From positions 4,154,001 to 4,218,000 of the forward strand of contig CP026511.1 of NCBI GenBank assembly GCA_004010935.1: a stretch of DNA of 64,000 nt. The letters run 5' to 3'. Under the pieces are notes generated by a model. That model was given only the letters and a program-made list of their open reading frames with translations, had not been told where the DNA came from and searched no databases. Both the position numbers and the translations under genes were made by a program. This stretch comes from Pseudomonadaceae bacterium SI-3. Lineage in GTDB: Bacteria; Pseudomonadota; Gammaproteobacteria; Pseudomonadales; Pseudomonadaceae. Positions 9,854-19,589 of this stretch are shown here, in pieces (the stretch's first letter is position 1; each line of letters opens with the position of its first letter).

Positions 9854-11275
9854 TTATCGCTTGCGGATTTTCTCGACAATGGCCGTGGTAGAGCTGTTCT
9901 CTACGAGCCCCAGTACCTTGACCTCACCGCCATAGGCGGTGACCAGGTCCGCGCCCACAACCTGATCGACACCGTAGTCACCGCCCTTGACTAACACATC
10001 CGGTTTGACCTCAGCGAGTAGATTCTCCGGTGTGTCTTCTGCGAAGCACACGACCCAATCGACTGCGCCGAGGCCAGCCAGCACCGCCATGCGTCGATCA
10101 ACCGAGTTGATTGGCCGGCCCGGACCCTTCAGGCGACTCACCGAACCATCATCGTTCACGGCGACGATCAAGCGATCTCCCTGGGCACGCGCCTGCTCCA
10201 GATAGGACACATGGCCGGCATGCAGAATGTCGAAACAGCCATTGGTGAAGACGATCTTTTCGCCTTCGGCGCGAGCATCTTCGATCACCGTCAGCAGCTG
10301 CTCCAGTGTCATCACACCTCGCTCGGAACCCTGCTCGCGCTGCACCGCGCGGCGCAGTTCCGGGGCACTGATACAAGCGGTTCCAAGCTTGCCGACGACA
10401 ATGCCGGCGGCGAGATTGGCGAGGGCCACGGCCTGCGGTAATTCCTCGCCTGCAGCTATAGCGGCGGCCAGGGTAGAAATGACAGTGTCGCCAGCACCGG
10501 TGACGTCGAACACTTCGCGAGCCCGAGCAGGCAGGTGCAACGGCGAATGCTCCGGACGCAGCAACGTCATGCCATGCTCGCCGCGAGTCACCAGCAGAGC
10601 ACCGAGCTCAAGGCTGTGCATCAGCTCGGCCCCCTTGGCCACCAGCTCGGCTTCGTCCGTGCAATGTCCAACGATGGCCTCGAACTCGCCGAGATTCGGC
10701 GTAATCACCGATGCTCCCCGGTAAATCTCAAAATTCTTTCCCTTGGGATCGGCCAGCACAGGGATACCGCGCTGGCGAGCCGCCTGAATCAATGCCTGGT
10801 GGTTGCGCAGCGCGCCCTTGCCGTAATCGGACAGAATCAACACTTTGACGCCGTCCAGCAGCGCCTCGACCTGACTCAGCAACGCGGCGGGATCCGTATC
10901 GAAGGGTTCTTCGAAATCCATTCGCAGCAGCTGCTGATGGCGACTCATCACCCGCAGCTTGATGATCGTGGGCTGATGCTCGATGGATTGGAAGTAGGCC
11001 CCAATCCCCGCAGCAGTAAGGCTATCGGTCAGGCTCTGCTGCGCCTCGTCGACCCCGGTAACCCCGACCAGCGCCGCCGGCGCACCAAGCGCTGCAATAT
11101 TCAGCGCAACGTTCGCCGCCCCACCCGGCCGATCCTCGACATGCTCGACCTTGACCACCGGCACCGGCGCCTCAGGCGATATCCGCGAAGTACCGCCATG
11201 CCAGTAACGATCGAGCATGACGTCACCGACCACCAAAACGGCGGCTTGGTCGAATCGGGGCATGGATAGTTTCAT
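9854..11275 (-). CDS. hldE: bifunctional heptose-7-phosphate kinase / heptose-1-phosphate adenylyltransferase
   Basis: Makes ADP-D-glycero-D-manno-heptose for the LPS inner core. 473 residues from ATG 11275 (MKLSMPRFDQ). The N-terminal ribokinase-like domain (about 1-320) carries VVGDVMLDRYWHGGTSRISPE, RPGGAANVALNIAALGA and the GAGDTVIST anion hole. The C-terminal nucleotidyltransferase domain (about 340-473) has TNGCFDILHAGHVSYL. The usual length is about 474. It lies 25 bp downstream of msbA and is likely co-transcribed with it, matching the pseudomonad arrangement. Confidence 0.96.
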   Translation of the reverse strand: MKLSMPRFDQAAVLVVGDVMLDRYWHGGTSRISPEAPVPVVKVEHVEDRPGGAANVALNIAALGAPAALVGVTGVDEAQQSLTDSLTAAGIGAYFQSIEHQPTIIKLRVMSRHQQLLRMDFEEPFDTDPAALLSQVEALLDGVKVLILSDYGKGALRNHQALIQAARQRGIPVLADPKGKNFEIYRGASVITPNLGEFEAIVGHCTDEAELVAKGAELMHSLELGALLVTRGEHGMTLLRPEHSPLHLPARAREVFDVTGAGDTVISTLAAAIAAGEELPQAVALANLAAGIVVGKLGTACISAPELRRAVQREQGSERGVMTLEQLLTVIEDARAEGEKIVFTNGCFDILHAGHVSYLEQARAQGDRLIVAVNDDGSVSRLKGPGRPINSVDRRMAVLAGLGAVDWVVCFAEDTPENLLAEVKPDVLVKGGDYGVDQVVGADLVTAYGGEVKVLGLVENSSTTAIVEKIRKR

Positions 11276-11300
11276 AAGGGGCTCCGCAGTAAATACCTGA

Positions 11301-13109
11301 TTAATCAATTGTCTCAGCGGGGCCATCCAGACCCAACGCATGGAGCCTGGCGTAATAGCCATTCATTGCGAGTAACTCACCGTGAGAGCCGCGCTCAACA
11401 ATTCGCCCCTGATCCATTACGAGGATCAAGTCTGCTTTTTCGATGGTGGAAAGCCGATGTGCAATAACCAACGTGGTGCGGCCCTTCATGACCTGATCAA
11501 GAGCGGCCTGAATATGCCGCTCAGACTCGGTATCGAGAGCGGAAGTCGCCTCGTCTAGTACCAGCACCGGTGAATCCTTGAGCAGTGCCCGTGCGATCGC
11601 AAGCCGTTGACGTTGCCCACCGGAAAGCAATACACCGTTCTCACCAACCTGAGTGTCCAACCCCTGAGGGAGCTGGTCGATGAATTCTTTTGCGTAAGCG
11701 GCTTCGACAGCCCGCTCGATATCCTCACGTGGCGCACCCGCGAGATCACCGTACGCAATGTTGTTGGCTACGCTGTCGTTGAACAGGTTGACCTGCTGCG
11801 TCACCAAAGCAATATGCCTACGAAGGTTCCGCAGAGTGAAGCGCTCCACATCGACGTCGTCGAGCAGTATCTGCCCATCGCTGTGATGATAAAAACGCGG
11901 TATCAGATTAGCCAAAGTCGACTTGCCGCTGCCAGAGCGACCAACGAGTGCGATCATCTGACCGGGACTGGCACTGAAGGAAATATCCTGGAGTACCTGC
12001 TTCTGTGTACCAGGGTATGTAAAGCTAAGGCCGCTTACTTGCAACCGCCCGCTAACGCGATCCAGTTCTACAGTACCCTCGTCGAGCTCCGGCGGCTCGT
12101 CGAGCTGCTCAAACACGCTTTCTGCGCCAGCCACCCCTTTTTGAACGGTGGAACTGACCTCGGAGAGCTGACGAATTGGCTTCGGAAGCAATCCTGCAGC
12201 GGTTATATACGCCACCAAATCACCGGCTGTTGCCTCACCGCGCAGCAGAAGCACCAGAAACAGCAGCACAGCCATCGCGGTGTAAATCACAAGCTGCAAC
12301 ATCGGCGTATAAACCGCGCCCGTCTTGGTCATGCGCAGCTGCTTTTCCGTATTGTCGCTACTAGCCGCTGCGAAACGCGTTGATTCATACGTCTCGCCAC
12401 CAAAACTGCGAACGACTCGATAGCCCTGAATAGTCTCCGAAGCCACGTGAGTCACGTCGCCCATTGCCACCTGAATTTTGCTGCTCTGTTTACGGAATTT
12501 CTTGCTGGCACTGCTAACCATGACCGCAATGACTGGAAGGATTGCCAGCATCACAAGCGTCAACTTCCAGTTCATCCACAACAGATACCCGAACAGAAAT
12601 ACAACTGTTAGGCCCTCACGGATCACAACCTTGATCGCATCGGTAGCGGCGCCAGTCACCATGGTCACGTTGAACGTAATGCGAGAAATCAAATGGCCCG
12701 AGTTATGGTTGTCAAAATAAGGGTTCGGCAGCCTAAGCAAGCTGTCGAATAGCGCCATCCGCAAGTCATGGACCAGGCCAAGCGATACCTTCGCCAAGTA
12801 AAAGTTACCCAAATAAGAGCCGACGCCCTGCCAAAGTGCGATCAGAACTACAAGCAACGGGACGATTTGCAGCAACTGAAGGTCGCGCAAAAAGGGAACC
12901 GTAGGAAACGCAACTGCCTGCGGGTCGGCGAGCCCATCAACAAAATACTTCAGGATTCCGGCAAGCATTGGCTGCGATGAAGCGAAAATGACATAGCCGA
13001 CGATGCTGAGCGCGAAGTAGCCAACGTACGGCCTTACGTACCCAAGCAGCCGGAGATAGATCTTCAAGCTGGAAGACGACTGAGCTTCGGTTTGATCGAT
13101 TTTGCTCAT
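11301..13109 (-). CDS. msbA: lipid A/LPS export ATP-binding permease MsbA
   Basis: Flips core-lipid A across the inner membrane. 602 residues from ATG 13109 (MSKIDQTEAQ); an in-frame ATG 16 codons upstream is possible and neither has a strong ribosome site. Six-helix ABC transmembrane domain (about 25-325), then the nucleotide-binding domain with Walker A GRSGSGKSTL, signature LSGGQRQRLAIARALL and Walker B VLVLDEATSALD. The 5' half uses visibly more AT-ending codons than hldE, marking the edge of the lower-GC LPS region. Confidence 0.94.
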   Translation of the reverse strand: MSKIDQTEAQSSSSLKIYLRLLGYVRPYVGYFALSIVGYVIFASSQPMLAGILKYFVDGLADPQAVAFPTVPFLRDLQLLQIVPLLVVLIALWQGVGSYLGNFYLAKVSLGLVHDLRMALFDSLLRLPNPYFDNHNSGHLISRITFNVTMVTGAATDAIKVVIREGLTVVFLFGYLLWMNWKLTLVMLAILPVIAVMVSSASKKFRKQSSKIQVAMGDVTHVASETIQGYRVVRSFGGETYESTRFAAASSDNTEKQLRMTKTGAVYTPMLQLVIYTAMAVLLFLVLLLRGEATAGDLVAYITAAGLLPKPIRQLSEVSSTVQKGVAGAESVFEQLDEPPELDEGTVELDRVSGRLQVSGLSFTYPGTQKQVLQDISFSASPGQMIALVGRSGSGKSTLANLIPRFYHHSDGQILLDDVDVERFTLRNLRRHIALVTQQVNLFNDSVANNIAYGDLAGAPREDIERAVEAAYAKEFIDQLPQGLDTQVGENGVLLSGGQRQRLAIARALLKDSPVLVLDEATSALDTESERHIQAALDQVMKGRTTLVIAHRLSTIEKADLILVMDQGRIVERGSHGELLAMNGYYARLHALGLDGPAETID

Positions 13110-13269
13110 CAGCGACTGGATATCCAGAGGTAAAGGCGGCGATTCTAGCATGAGCATTTCAAGCTATTTCGCCCGACAGAAAAGAGCTCAATCACTAGCG
13201 GTACCGAAACACGCCTGTCGCTTAGGGTAAACTGCGCTCCGCCAAATACAGCTCGGTGCCGCCCCAGAG

Positions 13270-13917
13270 ATGACCCCGCTTTCCCATGATCAATACCGCA
13301 CACTGCGTGCTGATGCCCAAGTCATCGAAGCTGACGGGCACGGAGAGAAGGTGTTGCGCTTGGCAGACGGCACGTTCCTCAAACTGTTCCGGCGCAAGCG
13401 ACTCGTTTCGTCTGCTCTGCTCTACCCCTACGCCAAACGCTTTGCCGATAACATCGAAGCGCTCAAAAGCCGAGGCATCGCCTGCCCGAGCGTGATTGGC
13501 GTGTATCGCATCGCAATGCTTCAGCGGGACCTTGTGCACTATGCGCCGCTGCAGGGAAAGACGCTGCGTCAGATAGATGACCCGACCGAACGCCTGGCGT
13601 TACGTGCCCGCTTCGGCGCGTTCGTCGCCGAGTTGCACAATAAAGGAATCTATTTCCGCTCACTGCATTTGGGCAATGTCGTTTTGGGTGAAAACGGTGT
13701 ACTGGGCCTAATTGATATAGCCGACCTTAGCGCAGACAGAAGAACGCTCAGCAAGCGTAAGCGACTACGTAACTTCCGACATATCCTCCGCTATCCAGAA
13801 GACAGACACTGGCTAATCGATAACGGCGACCGCGTTTTCTTCGACAGCTATGTCCTTCATGCCAAACCAGCTGTCGCGATGTTCGAGCTAACTCAACTAC
13901 TTCCAGACCCTCTGTAA
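13270..13917 (+). CDS. LPS-locus kinase-like protein (PA4998-type)
   Basis: 215 residues. The kinase-like fold signature is FRSLHLGNVVL (position of the catalytic loop) and LGLIDIADLS (position of the metal-binding DFG). A classical HxD is replaced by SLHLGN, so phosphotransfer is uncertain. The homologous position next to msbA and the O-antigen ligase in P. aeruginosa (PA4998) suggests a role in LPS core modification. Its stop overlaps the next start (TAATG at 13915-13919), coupling it to the ligase. Divergent from msbA. Confidence 0.75.
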   Translation: MTPLSHDQYRTLRADAQVIEADGHGEKVLRLADGTFLKLFRRKRLVSSALLYPYAKRFADNIEALKSRGIACPSVIGVYRIAMLQRDLVHYAPLQGKTLRQIDDPTERLALRARFGAFVAELHNKGIYFRSLHLGNVVLGENGVLGLIDIADLSADRRTLSKRKRLRNFRHILRYPEDRHWLIDNGDRVFFDSYVLHAKPAVAMFELTQLLPDPL

Positions 13918-15152
13918 TGTTTAACCCTTTGACTTCGCGCATCATCATTAGCCCCGAAACTCGAGCCGTGCGAGCATCCCGATGGATCATCCGTCTGGTC
14001 CTACCAGTGGGCTGGCTAGCATTGCTAACCGGACTATTTTGGATCGGCGACCGATCACTCTTTCACAAGCTCTATTACGCGCTGATCGCAACTCCTGCTT
14101 TGATTTCACTGATAATGCAGCCAACACTTAGCGCCCGGCTGCTACGCCATCCAATTCTGATTGCCTACATCGCATTCGCCAGTTACATGTGTCTTACACT
14201 TTTATGGACAGATAGCGATACGTCAGCCCAGTCTCTGATCAAACGGCCGGTCTATGTGCTGGTACTCTTGCTCTCAGCGGCGCTGATGGCTTCGGATCAA
14301 GCGCACTTGCTATCAAGAACGTTAAGAGTGGCAGGGGTAGCAGCCGCAATTAGCGGAGCACTTTCATATGGTTATTTCCTATATAGCGGCCACGGCATAC
14401 TTGGTAACGAGCGGTTCAGTGGATACGGCGCCCTGTACAATCCGCTACTTAGCGCGCATGTCTACGGTTTCTTCGCAGCGTTCTGGCTCGCCTCGTGGTT
14501 TGCTGCTCGAGAGAGTTCGGCAGCGCCGCTGATCTGCCTGGCCTTTCTCAGCGTTGTGATTATAGCTACCGGCTCACGCACTCCGCTTCTCGCGCTTTCG
14601 ACTACTGCATTGTGGCTCTGCATGCTGAACGTGAACCGCCGGAGTCTAATGGTGATTTTGATAGGGCTGATGTTAGGGGCTGTTCTTTTATATCTCTACC
14701 CATCGGCAATCATGTCGAGAGGGCTATCTTATCGTCCCGACATTTGGATCGAAGCTCTGAAGCTTGCAAACGAGCAGCCCTTGTTCGGCTATGGCTACGA
14801 GCACCAATTATTGCTGGAACTCAAAGGCTCGGATCTTATTTTTAACGACCCCCACAACATTGAGTTGGCGGTGCTGCTAGCGGGTGGACTAGTGGGGCTG
14901 GTGCTGTGGACAGTGTTGTACACCATCGCGCTCGTTTACAGCTGGCGCAACCGGAGCAATCCCGCGGTAGTGATTGCTTCGGCGCTGTTGATCTTTGGCT
15001 TGGTAGCCGGGCTCACTGAGGGACGCGACTTCCTGTCTCGCCCGAAAGAGCACTGGTTTCTGATTTGGATTCCGCTTGCATTGACCATCAGCGCATGGAT
15101 CGGCGCGAGCAGTGGAAAGGGTAACGGCCTTGAAAGTTCTCAAAGGGTTTGA
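13917..15152 (+). CDS. waaL: O-antigen ligase family protein
   Basis: 411-residue polytopic membrane protein with about 10-12 hydrophobic segments. Family features are ATGSRTPLLALSTTALWL, the large periplasmic region after RPDIWIEAL, and DPHNIELAVLLAGG containing the conserved His of the Wzy_C/WaaL fold. It would join undecaprenyl-linked O antigen to the lipid A-core at the periplasmic face. The gene name rests on position beside msbA and the core genes; a polymerase (Wzy) has the same fold. Base composition is clearly lower in GC than in the flanking housekeeping genes, as usual for this locus. Confidence 0.8.
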   Translation: MFNPLTSRIIISPETRAVRASRWIIRLVLPVGWLALLTGLFWIGDRSLFHKLYYALIATPALISLIMQPTLSARLLRHPILIAYIAFASYMCLTLLWTDSDTSAQSLIKRPVYVLVLLLSAALMASDQAHLLSRTLRVAGVAAAISGALSYGYFLYSGHGILGNERFSGYGALYNPLLSAHVYGFFAAFWLASWFAARESSAAPLICLAFLSVVIIATGSRTPLLALSTTALWLCMLNVNRRSLMVILIGLMLGAVLLYLYPSAIMSRGLSYRPDIWIEALKLANEQPLFGYGYEHQLLLELKGSDLIFNDPHNIELAVLLAGGLVGLVLWTVLYTIALVYSWRNRSNPAVVIASALLIFGLVAGLTEGRDFLSRPKEHWFLIWIPLALTISAWIGASSGKGNGLESSQRV

Positions 15153-15783
15153 GCGGCGCCTGCGCAAAATAATAAAAAACTTGCGGGGACGCCCAGAGAT
15201 ACCGAGATTTTTACGACCCCAGGTACGCTTTCGTGAACGTTATCCAAACTATGAGATAGGTCTGGGAAGTTATGGCATGCCGTGCGTGCACGACTGGGAC
15301 GAAGGCAGTACGTTACGCATCGGCAGTTATTGCTCGATTGCTGACAACGTGCAGATATTTCTCGGTGGCCATCATCGTGCCGACTGGGTAAGCACCTATC
15401 CCTTCCCCGCGTATCTACCGGAAGCTAGCGATATACGCGAATACGGTGGCACCCGAGGCGATGTGGTGATCGGCAGCGATGTCTGGATCTGCGCCAATAG
15501 CACCATTCTTTCCGGCGTGAACATCGGGCATGGCGCAGTCATTGCGAACGGCGCGGTCGTCAGTCGTGATGTCGAACCCTACGCTATTGTTGCTGGCAAC
15601 CCAGCCGCAAGAATACGCTGGCGCTTCGATGAGCATATTCGGAACGAACTGCTAAACACTGCTTGGTGGGAATGGCCTGAGGAGGAGATACGCCGAACAG
15701 TACCGCTGCTATGCAGCAATGATTTGGCAGGTTTCCTGCGTTATGCACGATCACGTCCCGATGATGGCAGTAGCAAACGGTAA
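15112..15783 (+). CDS. CatB-like hexapeptide-repeat acetyltransferase
   Basis: Left-handed beta-helix acyltransferase of 223 residues if ATG 15112 is used. That start overlaps waaL by 41 bp. TTG 15130 (LKVLKGFERRL), 8 bases after a GGAAAGGG, is an equally good start. Hexapeptide repeats are seen in LRIGSYCSIADNVQIFLGG and in VVIGSDVWICANSTILSGVNIG, GAVIANGAVVSRDV and YAIVAGNPAARIRWRF, with the catalytic His in GGHHRADW. Probably O-acetylates a core or O-antigen sugar. It ends inside the 3' end of the opposing glycosyltransferase gene (43 bp overlap). Confidence 0.85.
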   Translation: MERVTALKVLKGFERRLRKIIKNLRGRPEIPRFLRPQVRFRERYPNYEIGLGSYGMPCVHDWDEGSTLRIGSYCSIADNVQIFLGGHHRADWVSTYPFPAYLPEASDIREYGGTRGDVVIGSDVWICANSTILSGVNIGHGAVIANGAVVSRDVEPYAIVAGNPAARIRWRFDEHIRNELLNTAWWEWPEEEIRRTVPLLCSNDLAGFLRYARSRPDDGSSKR

Positions 15784-16637
15784 AGCCCACGTAATGTTTT
15801 TCCATCCCATGCGCTTAGCGGCAGTTGGCTCAATAACCGACGGGCAAGAGCCTTGTCTCGCCGCGCACACTTCAGAAACATCGAATTGCGGTAGTTGTTG
15901 CAGACTTGCTCGTATGCGGGGTGATCGCTGAAACGGGAAAACGTCCGCAGTACATTGTCGACCATGAACGGGTAATTCTTGTAAGTGTTGGTAGCATGAA
16001 CCCGGTAGAGCGCCATTACCTCCTCAAGCACATCGATGAACCAACCGGCACGTGTGATTTTTAGCTCAATAATAAGATCTTCAAGGCGCACCTCAGGATC
16101 AAACCCGCCCACCGCCTCTAGCGCCTCACGGCGAAACAGGAGAGTTGCAGCTGGCGAGCCGGGTTTGCGATTGAGAAAAATATCCTCGAAATCCAATCGG
16201 CGCCATGAGGGAGGCTTGTCGTTGCCAAGCGGCGTACCATCCGGACCGATGCTCGTAACGGAACCGGCGCAAATACCAACCTCTGGTTTATCGCGCATGT
16301 ATTCGACCTGTGTTGCTAGCCGGCCTGGCAACATGACGTCATCAGAGCCGAACGGCGCAACGTACTCACCGGTACTCCGCGCGATTGCAGCATTGAGCGT
16401 TCGAGATAGGCCTTGATTTGTCTGAACCTTGAAATCGAAGCTGAACTCTTTTTGCAAACGCTCTATAACCGCAACGCTGTCATCGGCTGATCCATCATCC
16501 ACCACGAGTAGCTCAACGTTAGGATAAGTCTGGGCAATCACGCTGCGAATAGAAGCCTCTATATAAGGCTCATGGTTATAGGAAGCGATGATTACGCTGA
16601 CTTTAGGAAAAGGATCGTTGCTTACCAAAATTTCCAC
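15741..16637 (-). CDS. glycosyltransferase family 2
   Basis: 298 residues, GT-A fold. The N-terminal nucleotide-sugar motif is VSVIIASYNHEPYIEASIRS and VELLVVDDGSADDS; the metal-binding DXD equivalent is GSDDVMLPGR. The acceptor region contains GGFDPEVRLEDLIIELKI. Its start lies 16 bp inside the preceding glycosyltransferase gene and it is the last gene of the minus-strand LPS operon. It likely adds one outer-core sugar; donor and acceptor cannot be read. Its 3' end overlaps the facing acetyltransferase. Confidence 0.87.
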   Translation of the reverse strand: MEILVSNDPFPKVSVIIASYNHEPYIEASIRSVIAQTYPNVELLVVDDGSADDSVAVIERLQKEFSFDFKVQTNQGLSRTLNAAIARSTGEYVAPFGSDDVMLPGRLATQVEYMRDKPEVGICAGSVTSIGPDGTPLGNDKPPSWRRLDFEDIFLNRKPGSPAATLLFRREALEAVGGFDPEVRLEDLIIELKITRAGWFIDVLEEVMALYRVHATNTYKNYPFMVDNVLRTFSRFSDHPAYEQVCNNYRNSMFLKCARRDKALARRLLSQLPLSAWDGKTLRGLYRLLLPSSGRDRA

Positions 16638-17560
16638 CAGGGTTGCGAAGATACGTTAGTAAAAGGTACGGAGACGACATCGTTGATCTCACGTGCAAGT
16701 TTGTCGTAGGCATTCCGCGCCAATACCTGCTCACGTCCCCTGACTGCAATCGATTGAGCGAGGCCAGGATGCTCGCGAGCCCATTCCAGGCGTTCCAGCA
16801 ACGACGCAAGATCATCATATAGCAGTAGATTTACGCCATCCTCCAGGCCTAACGCCTCCTCCTCTCCCCGGCCCTGACGCTTGGCCAAAAGCAGGCATCC
16901 GCAGGCCATGGCCTCAAAATTTTTCGCCATGTATTCGCTTAGTCCGACATCGGCACTGATGAAGATATTGATGCGGTTGAGTGTTTCTACGTATTCGTTT
17001 GCAGTGTGGGTACGCATAATTTCTAGCGGCTCCACTTTCGCGAGCGTTTCGAGCAGCGTTCGCCGGGCCGAGTACGCGGCGCTGCCAAGCCGCCCGATGA
17101 ACCCTAATTCAATATCGCGTTTTTGATTCTGCAGAACCATACGAGCAGGGTCGAACCCCTTTGGGACGAAATGGGCGTCGACTCCCGCAGCACGTAGATG
17201 ATTAGTAACGGCAAACCCCGTGCTGATTACCCGCACTCCTGGCAACTGTCGGTAGAAGCGTACAAACGCGCCGCTCCATCGGGATCCAGGCATGAAGTCA
17301 AGATAGGCGTCTTCCTCGTACAAGGTCAGCGCCGGCAGGGTGCGCAGAAATCGGCTCTGAGTGCGAACATGCTTGAACATCAGGTCAAGGATGACACGCT
17401 CATATTTATCAATCGCTATGTCGACAAAGTAGCGCCGCAAGCAACGCTGCTGGCCCTTTTCGAGAAAGCGCACATCAACTTGGGCGCCATCCTGTAACGA
17501 TGACCACAACGTGCGGTTATCCAATGCGCGGTCGGCACTGCTAAGCACAAGCACCCGCAT
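16622..17560 (-). CDS. glycosyltransferase with GT-B/CgeB-type C-terminal domain
   Basis: 312 residues. The C-terminal half has the donor-binding pattern of GT-B enzymes: NIFISADVGLSEYMAKNFEAMACGCLLLAKRQGRGEE is split here by EYMAKNFEAMACGC, the glutamate region, followed by the GLEDGVNLLLYDDLASLLERL segment typical of spore-coat CgeB-like transferases. The N-terminal half (MRVLVLSSADRALDNRTLW) begins with a Rossmann strand. Probably the P. aeruginosa PA5004 (wapH)-type outer-core transferase by position, but this is an inference from order. One base separates it from the upstream gene stop. Confidence 0.75.
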   Translation of the reverse strand: MRVLVLSSADRALDNRTLWSSLQDGAQVDVRFLEKGQQRCLRRYFVDIAIDKYERVILDLMFKHVRTQSRFLRTLPALTLYEEDAYLDFMPGSRWSGAFVRFYRQLPGVRVISTGFAVTNHLRAAGVDAHFVPKGFDPARMVLQNQKRDIELGFIGRLGSAAYSARRTLLETLAKVEPLEIMRTHTANEYVETLNRINIFISADVGLSEYMAKNFEAMACGCLLLAKRQGRGEEEALGLEDGVNLLLYDDLASLLERLEWAREHPGLAQSIAVRGREQVLARNAYDKLAREINDVVSVPFTNVSSQPWWKFW

Positions 17561-17561
17561 T

Positions 17562-18500
17562 TCAAACTCTCCAGATCGAACGCAACAATTTGCGGGTATA
17601 AGACCAGTTAAATATCACCTTCCAGTCATACCGCAGCGCTTCGCGGTAGAAATGTCGAGCCTCGTTCAGTGCCCCGGCACTCTGGAAAGTTCGAAACAGG
17701 GATAAGCAGCGTTGCGCCGCAAAGGGTCTTTTAAACACCTGCATTGATGCCGGCATACGCCTCTCTGCAAACACCTCATCGACCAGCCTTAGCTGCGCTG
17801 TTCGGGCATGTATAAGGCTATGTCGCAAGCTGGTGTCATGTTTGTGAATCAGCGCCAACGGATGATTCAGTACAGAGCAGGGGTAGCGAGCAAGCGCCTG
17901 AGCAAAGACGGGGATGTCTTCGCTACTGCGCAACGCTTCCGGATAATTACCCGCCGCAAATACATCGCGATGCATGGCGCACGCGCCATTAGACAGCGCA
18001 ATAGTCTTATCAAGTAAATAAGCTCGAACACGGTCATAAGCAGTTTCCGGCAACGGATGCACCGGATGCCTGCGCTGGCGACCATCTGCTGAAACCGAAC
18101 AATGTTCGCCTATGATCATCCTGGCGTCTGGATAGCGGCCAATGTGAGCGACCAGCTGTTGTAATGCATCAGGCACCAGCTCGTCATCGGCATCCAAGAA
18201 TAAAAGGTAGCGCCCCCGCGTCTGGGCTATCCCCAAATTCCGTACCGAGGCAGGACCGCCGTTCTCTTTATAAATTACCCGCATGGCCGTACCGGCTTCG
18301 GCCAGCAGACTTTCCAAAACGGCACGTGTGTCATCGGTAGAACCGTCATCAATCACCAGCAACTCAGCGGCAGACGCCTGGAGTTGAGGTAGCACTGACC
18401 TCACGGCACGCGGCAAGGTATGCGCATAGTTGTAGGCCGGAATGACAACCGAAATGAGCGGTTGCCCACAATCGTCCTGCTGAGTCTGCGGGCCAGCCAT
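17562..18500 (-). CDS. glycosyltransferase family 2
   Basis: 312 residues from ATG 18500, which overlaps the previous stop as TGATG; this coupling decides the start over a longer in-frame reading. GT-A motifs are ISVVIPAYNYAHTLPRAVRS, LLVIDDGSTDDT and the DXD-type LLFLDADDELVPD. A C-terminal helical tail has several Arg/Lys-rich segments, consistent with association with the inner membrane. Presumably adds an outer-core sugar; specificity is unknown. Confidence 0.88.
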   Translation of the reverse strand: MAGPQTQQDDCGQPLISVVIPAYNYAHTLPRAVRSVLPQLQASAAELLVIDDGSTDDTRAVLESLLAEAGTAMRVIYKENGGPASVRNLGIAQTRGRYLLFLDADDELVPDALQQLVAHIGRYPDARMIIGEHCSVSADGRQRRHPVHPLPETAYDRVRAYLLDKTIALSNGACAMHRDVFAAGNYPEALRSSEDIPVFAQALARYPCSVLNHPLALIHKHDTSLRHSLIHARTAQLRLVDEVFAERRMPASMQVFKRPFAAQRCLSLFRTFQSAGALNEARHFYREALRYDWKVIFNWSYTRKLLRSIWRV

Positions 18501-19558
18501 CACGAGACGCTCTGATGCTGTCGGGCTAGCAGCCTGAACGCCTTTTCGACTCGCCCGACGCTGAGAAAGCGCTTCCAGCTGTTCCTGAACGCACCTACCG
18601 AAATGACAGGCCGAACTACGACGTTTCGGCCCCACCCCGGCCGCCAGCAAAAGCCATCGCGCCGTTTGCGAAACAGCGTTAGTACTGGCACCCCGATCGC
18701 GGAGGCCAAATGGCCTACGCCCGAGTCGTTACCAACTACATAGCCTGACTCATACAAATACGCCGCGAGCTCACACGCATTTGCGAAGCGGGGAATAGGA
18801 AACTCCTCACCCAGTCGGGGCGCCCAGAGCGCGAACTCCTTCGGTGAGATAACGAACTGGGGGTCATAGCCGTTTTGCCGCAATCGTCGCGCCAAGTTCA
18901 GATATTTCTGGTGGGGCCAATTCTTCTTTTCGTTGTACGACGTAGGGTGCAACATCACCCTAAAGGGGTGACGTCTGGGTATCAGTGTATGGGGCATGAC
19001 AAAGCCCGGATCAGCGGAGGCATTGCCCAGCCCCAGTTTCAACTGACAGAAAGCTACTGCCTGATCCACCATCGATACGCTGTCATCGTTTAACACGCGC
19101 ATCGGCCCAGCGCAGGTCGCAATCCGCGACATCACACTCGCCGTGTCAGCGCCAACTCGTTGTTTTAGCCGAGGTAGGTGATCATGAACATACGCCGTGT
19201 CGACTCGAAGCGTACCCACAAATACAAAACGCTCGGCAAGCCTCGCCTTATCGGAGGCAGCGCTGGTGACGATGCTGCCGCAGTCCGATATGACCAGATC
19301 GTATGCATCGGCTATGCCGAGCGTGTCTTCAACTTCGGGAAACGGCAACATCTCTAGGGCTGGCAACCAAGGAGCGAAGTGCGCCAAGTGGTTGCTAAGC
19401 ATCGTTACCCTATAGCCAGCACGCGCCAAGTTGTTGGCTATCACTAGGTAGATCAGGCTGTCGCCTAACCCCATCGATGGCACTACCGCAATGCGGCAAC
19501 TGTTGCGCCCGGACTCATCTGCCGATGGCGCATCGCCCGAAATCAACGTCAAGACCAT
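18500..19558 (-). CDS. glycosyltransferase family 9 (heptosyltransferase-like)
   Basis: 352 residues from ATG 19558, preceded by GTGGAG. The N-terminal GT9 loop is AVVPSMGLGDSLIYLVIANNL and the donor-binding signature is YVVGNDSGVGHLASAIGVPVLTLF, as in WaaC/WaaF/WaaQ. Since both standard heptosyltransferases are encoded at 26.3-28.3 kb, this one probably adds a different outer-core residue. It lies 31 bp after the carbamoyltransferase gene and is coupled to the following family 2 transferase. Confidence 0.87.
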   Translation of the reverse strand: MVLTLISGDAPSADESGRNSCRIAVVPSMGLGDSLIYLVIANNLARAGYRVTMLSNHLAHFAPWLPALEMLPFPEVEDTLGIADAYDLVISDCGSIVTSAASDKARLAERFVFVGTLRVDTAYVHDHLPRLKQRVGADTASVMSRIATCAGPMRVLNDDSVSMVDQAVAFCQLKLGLGNASADPGFVMPHTLIPRRHPFRVMLHPTSYNEKKNWPHQKYLNLARRLRQNGYDPQFVISPKEFALWAPRLGEEFPIPRFANACELAAYLYESGYVVGNDSGVGHLASAIGVPVLTLFRKRRDGFCWRPGWGRNVVVRPVISVGAFRNSWKRFLSVGRVEKAFRLLARQHQSVS

Positions 19559-19589
19559 GCTTGCTCCACCCACTCTTATTGTTGTCAGG

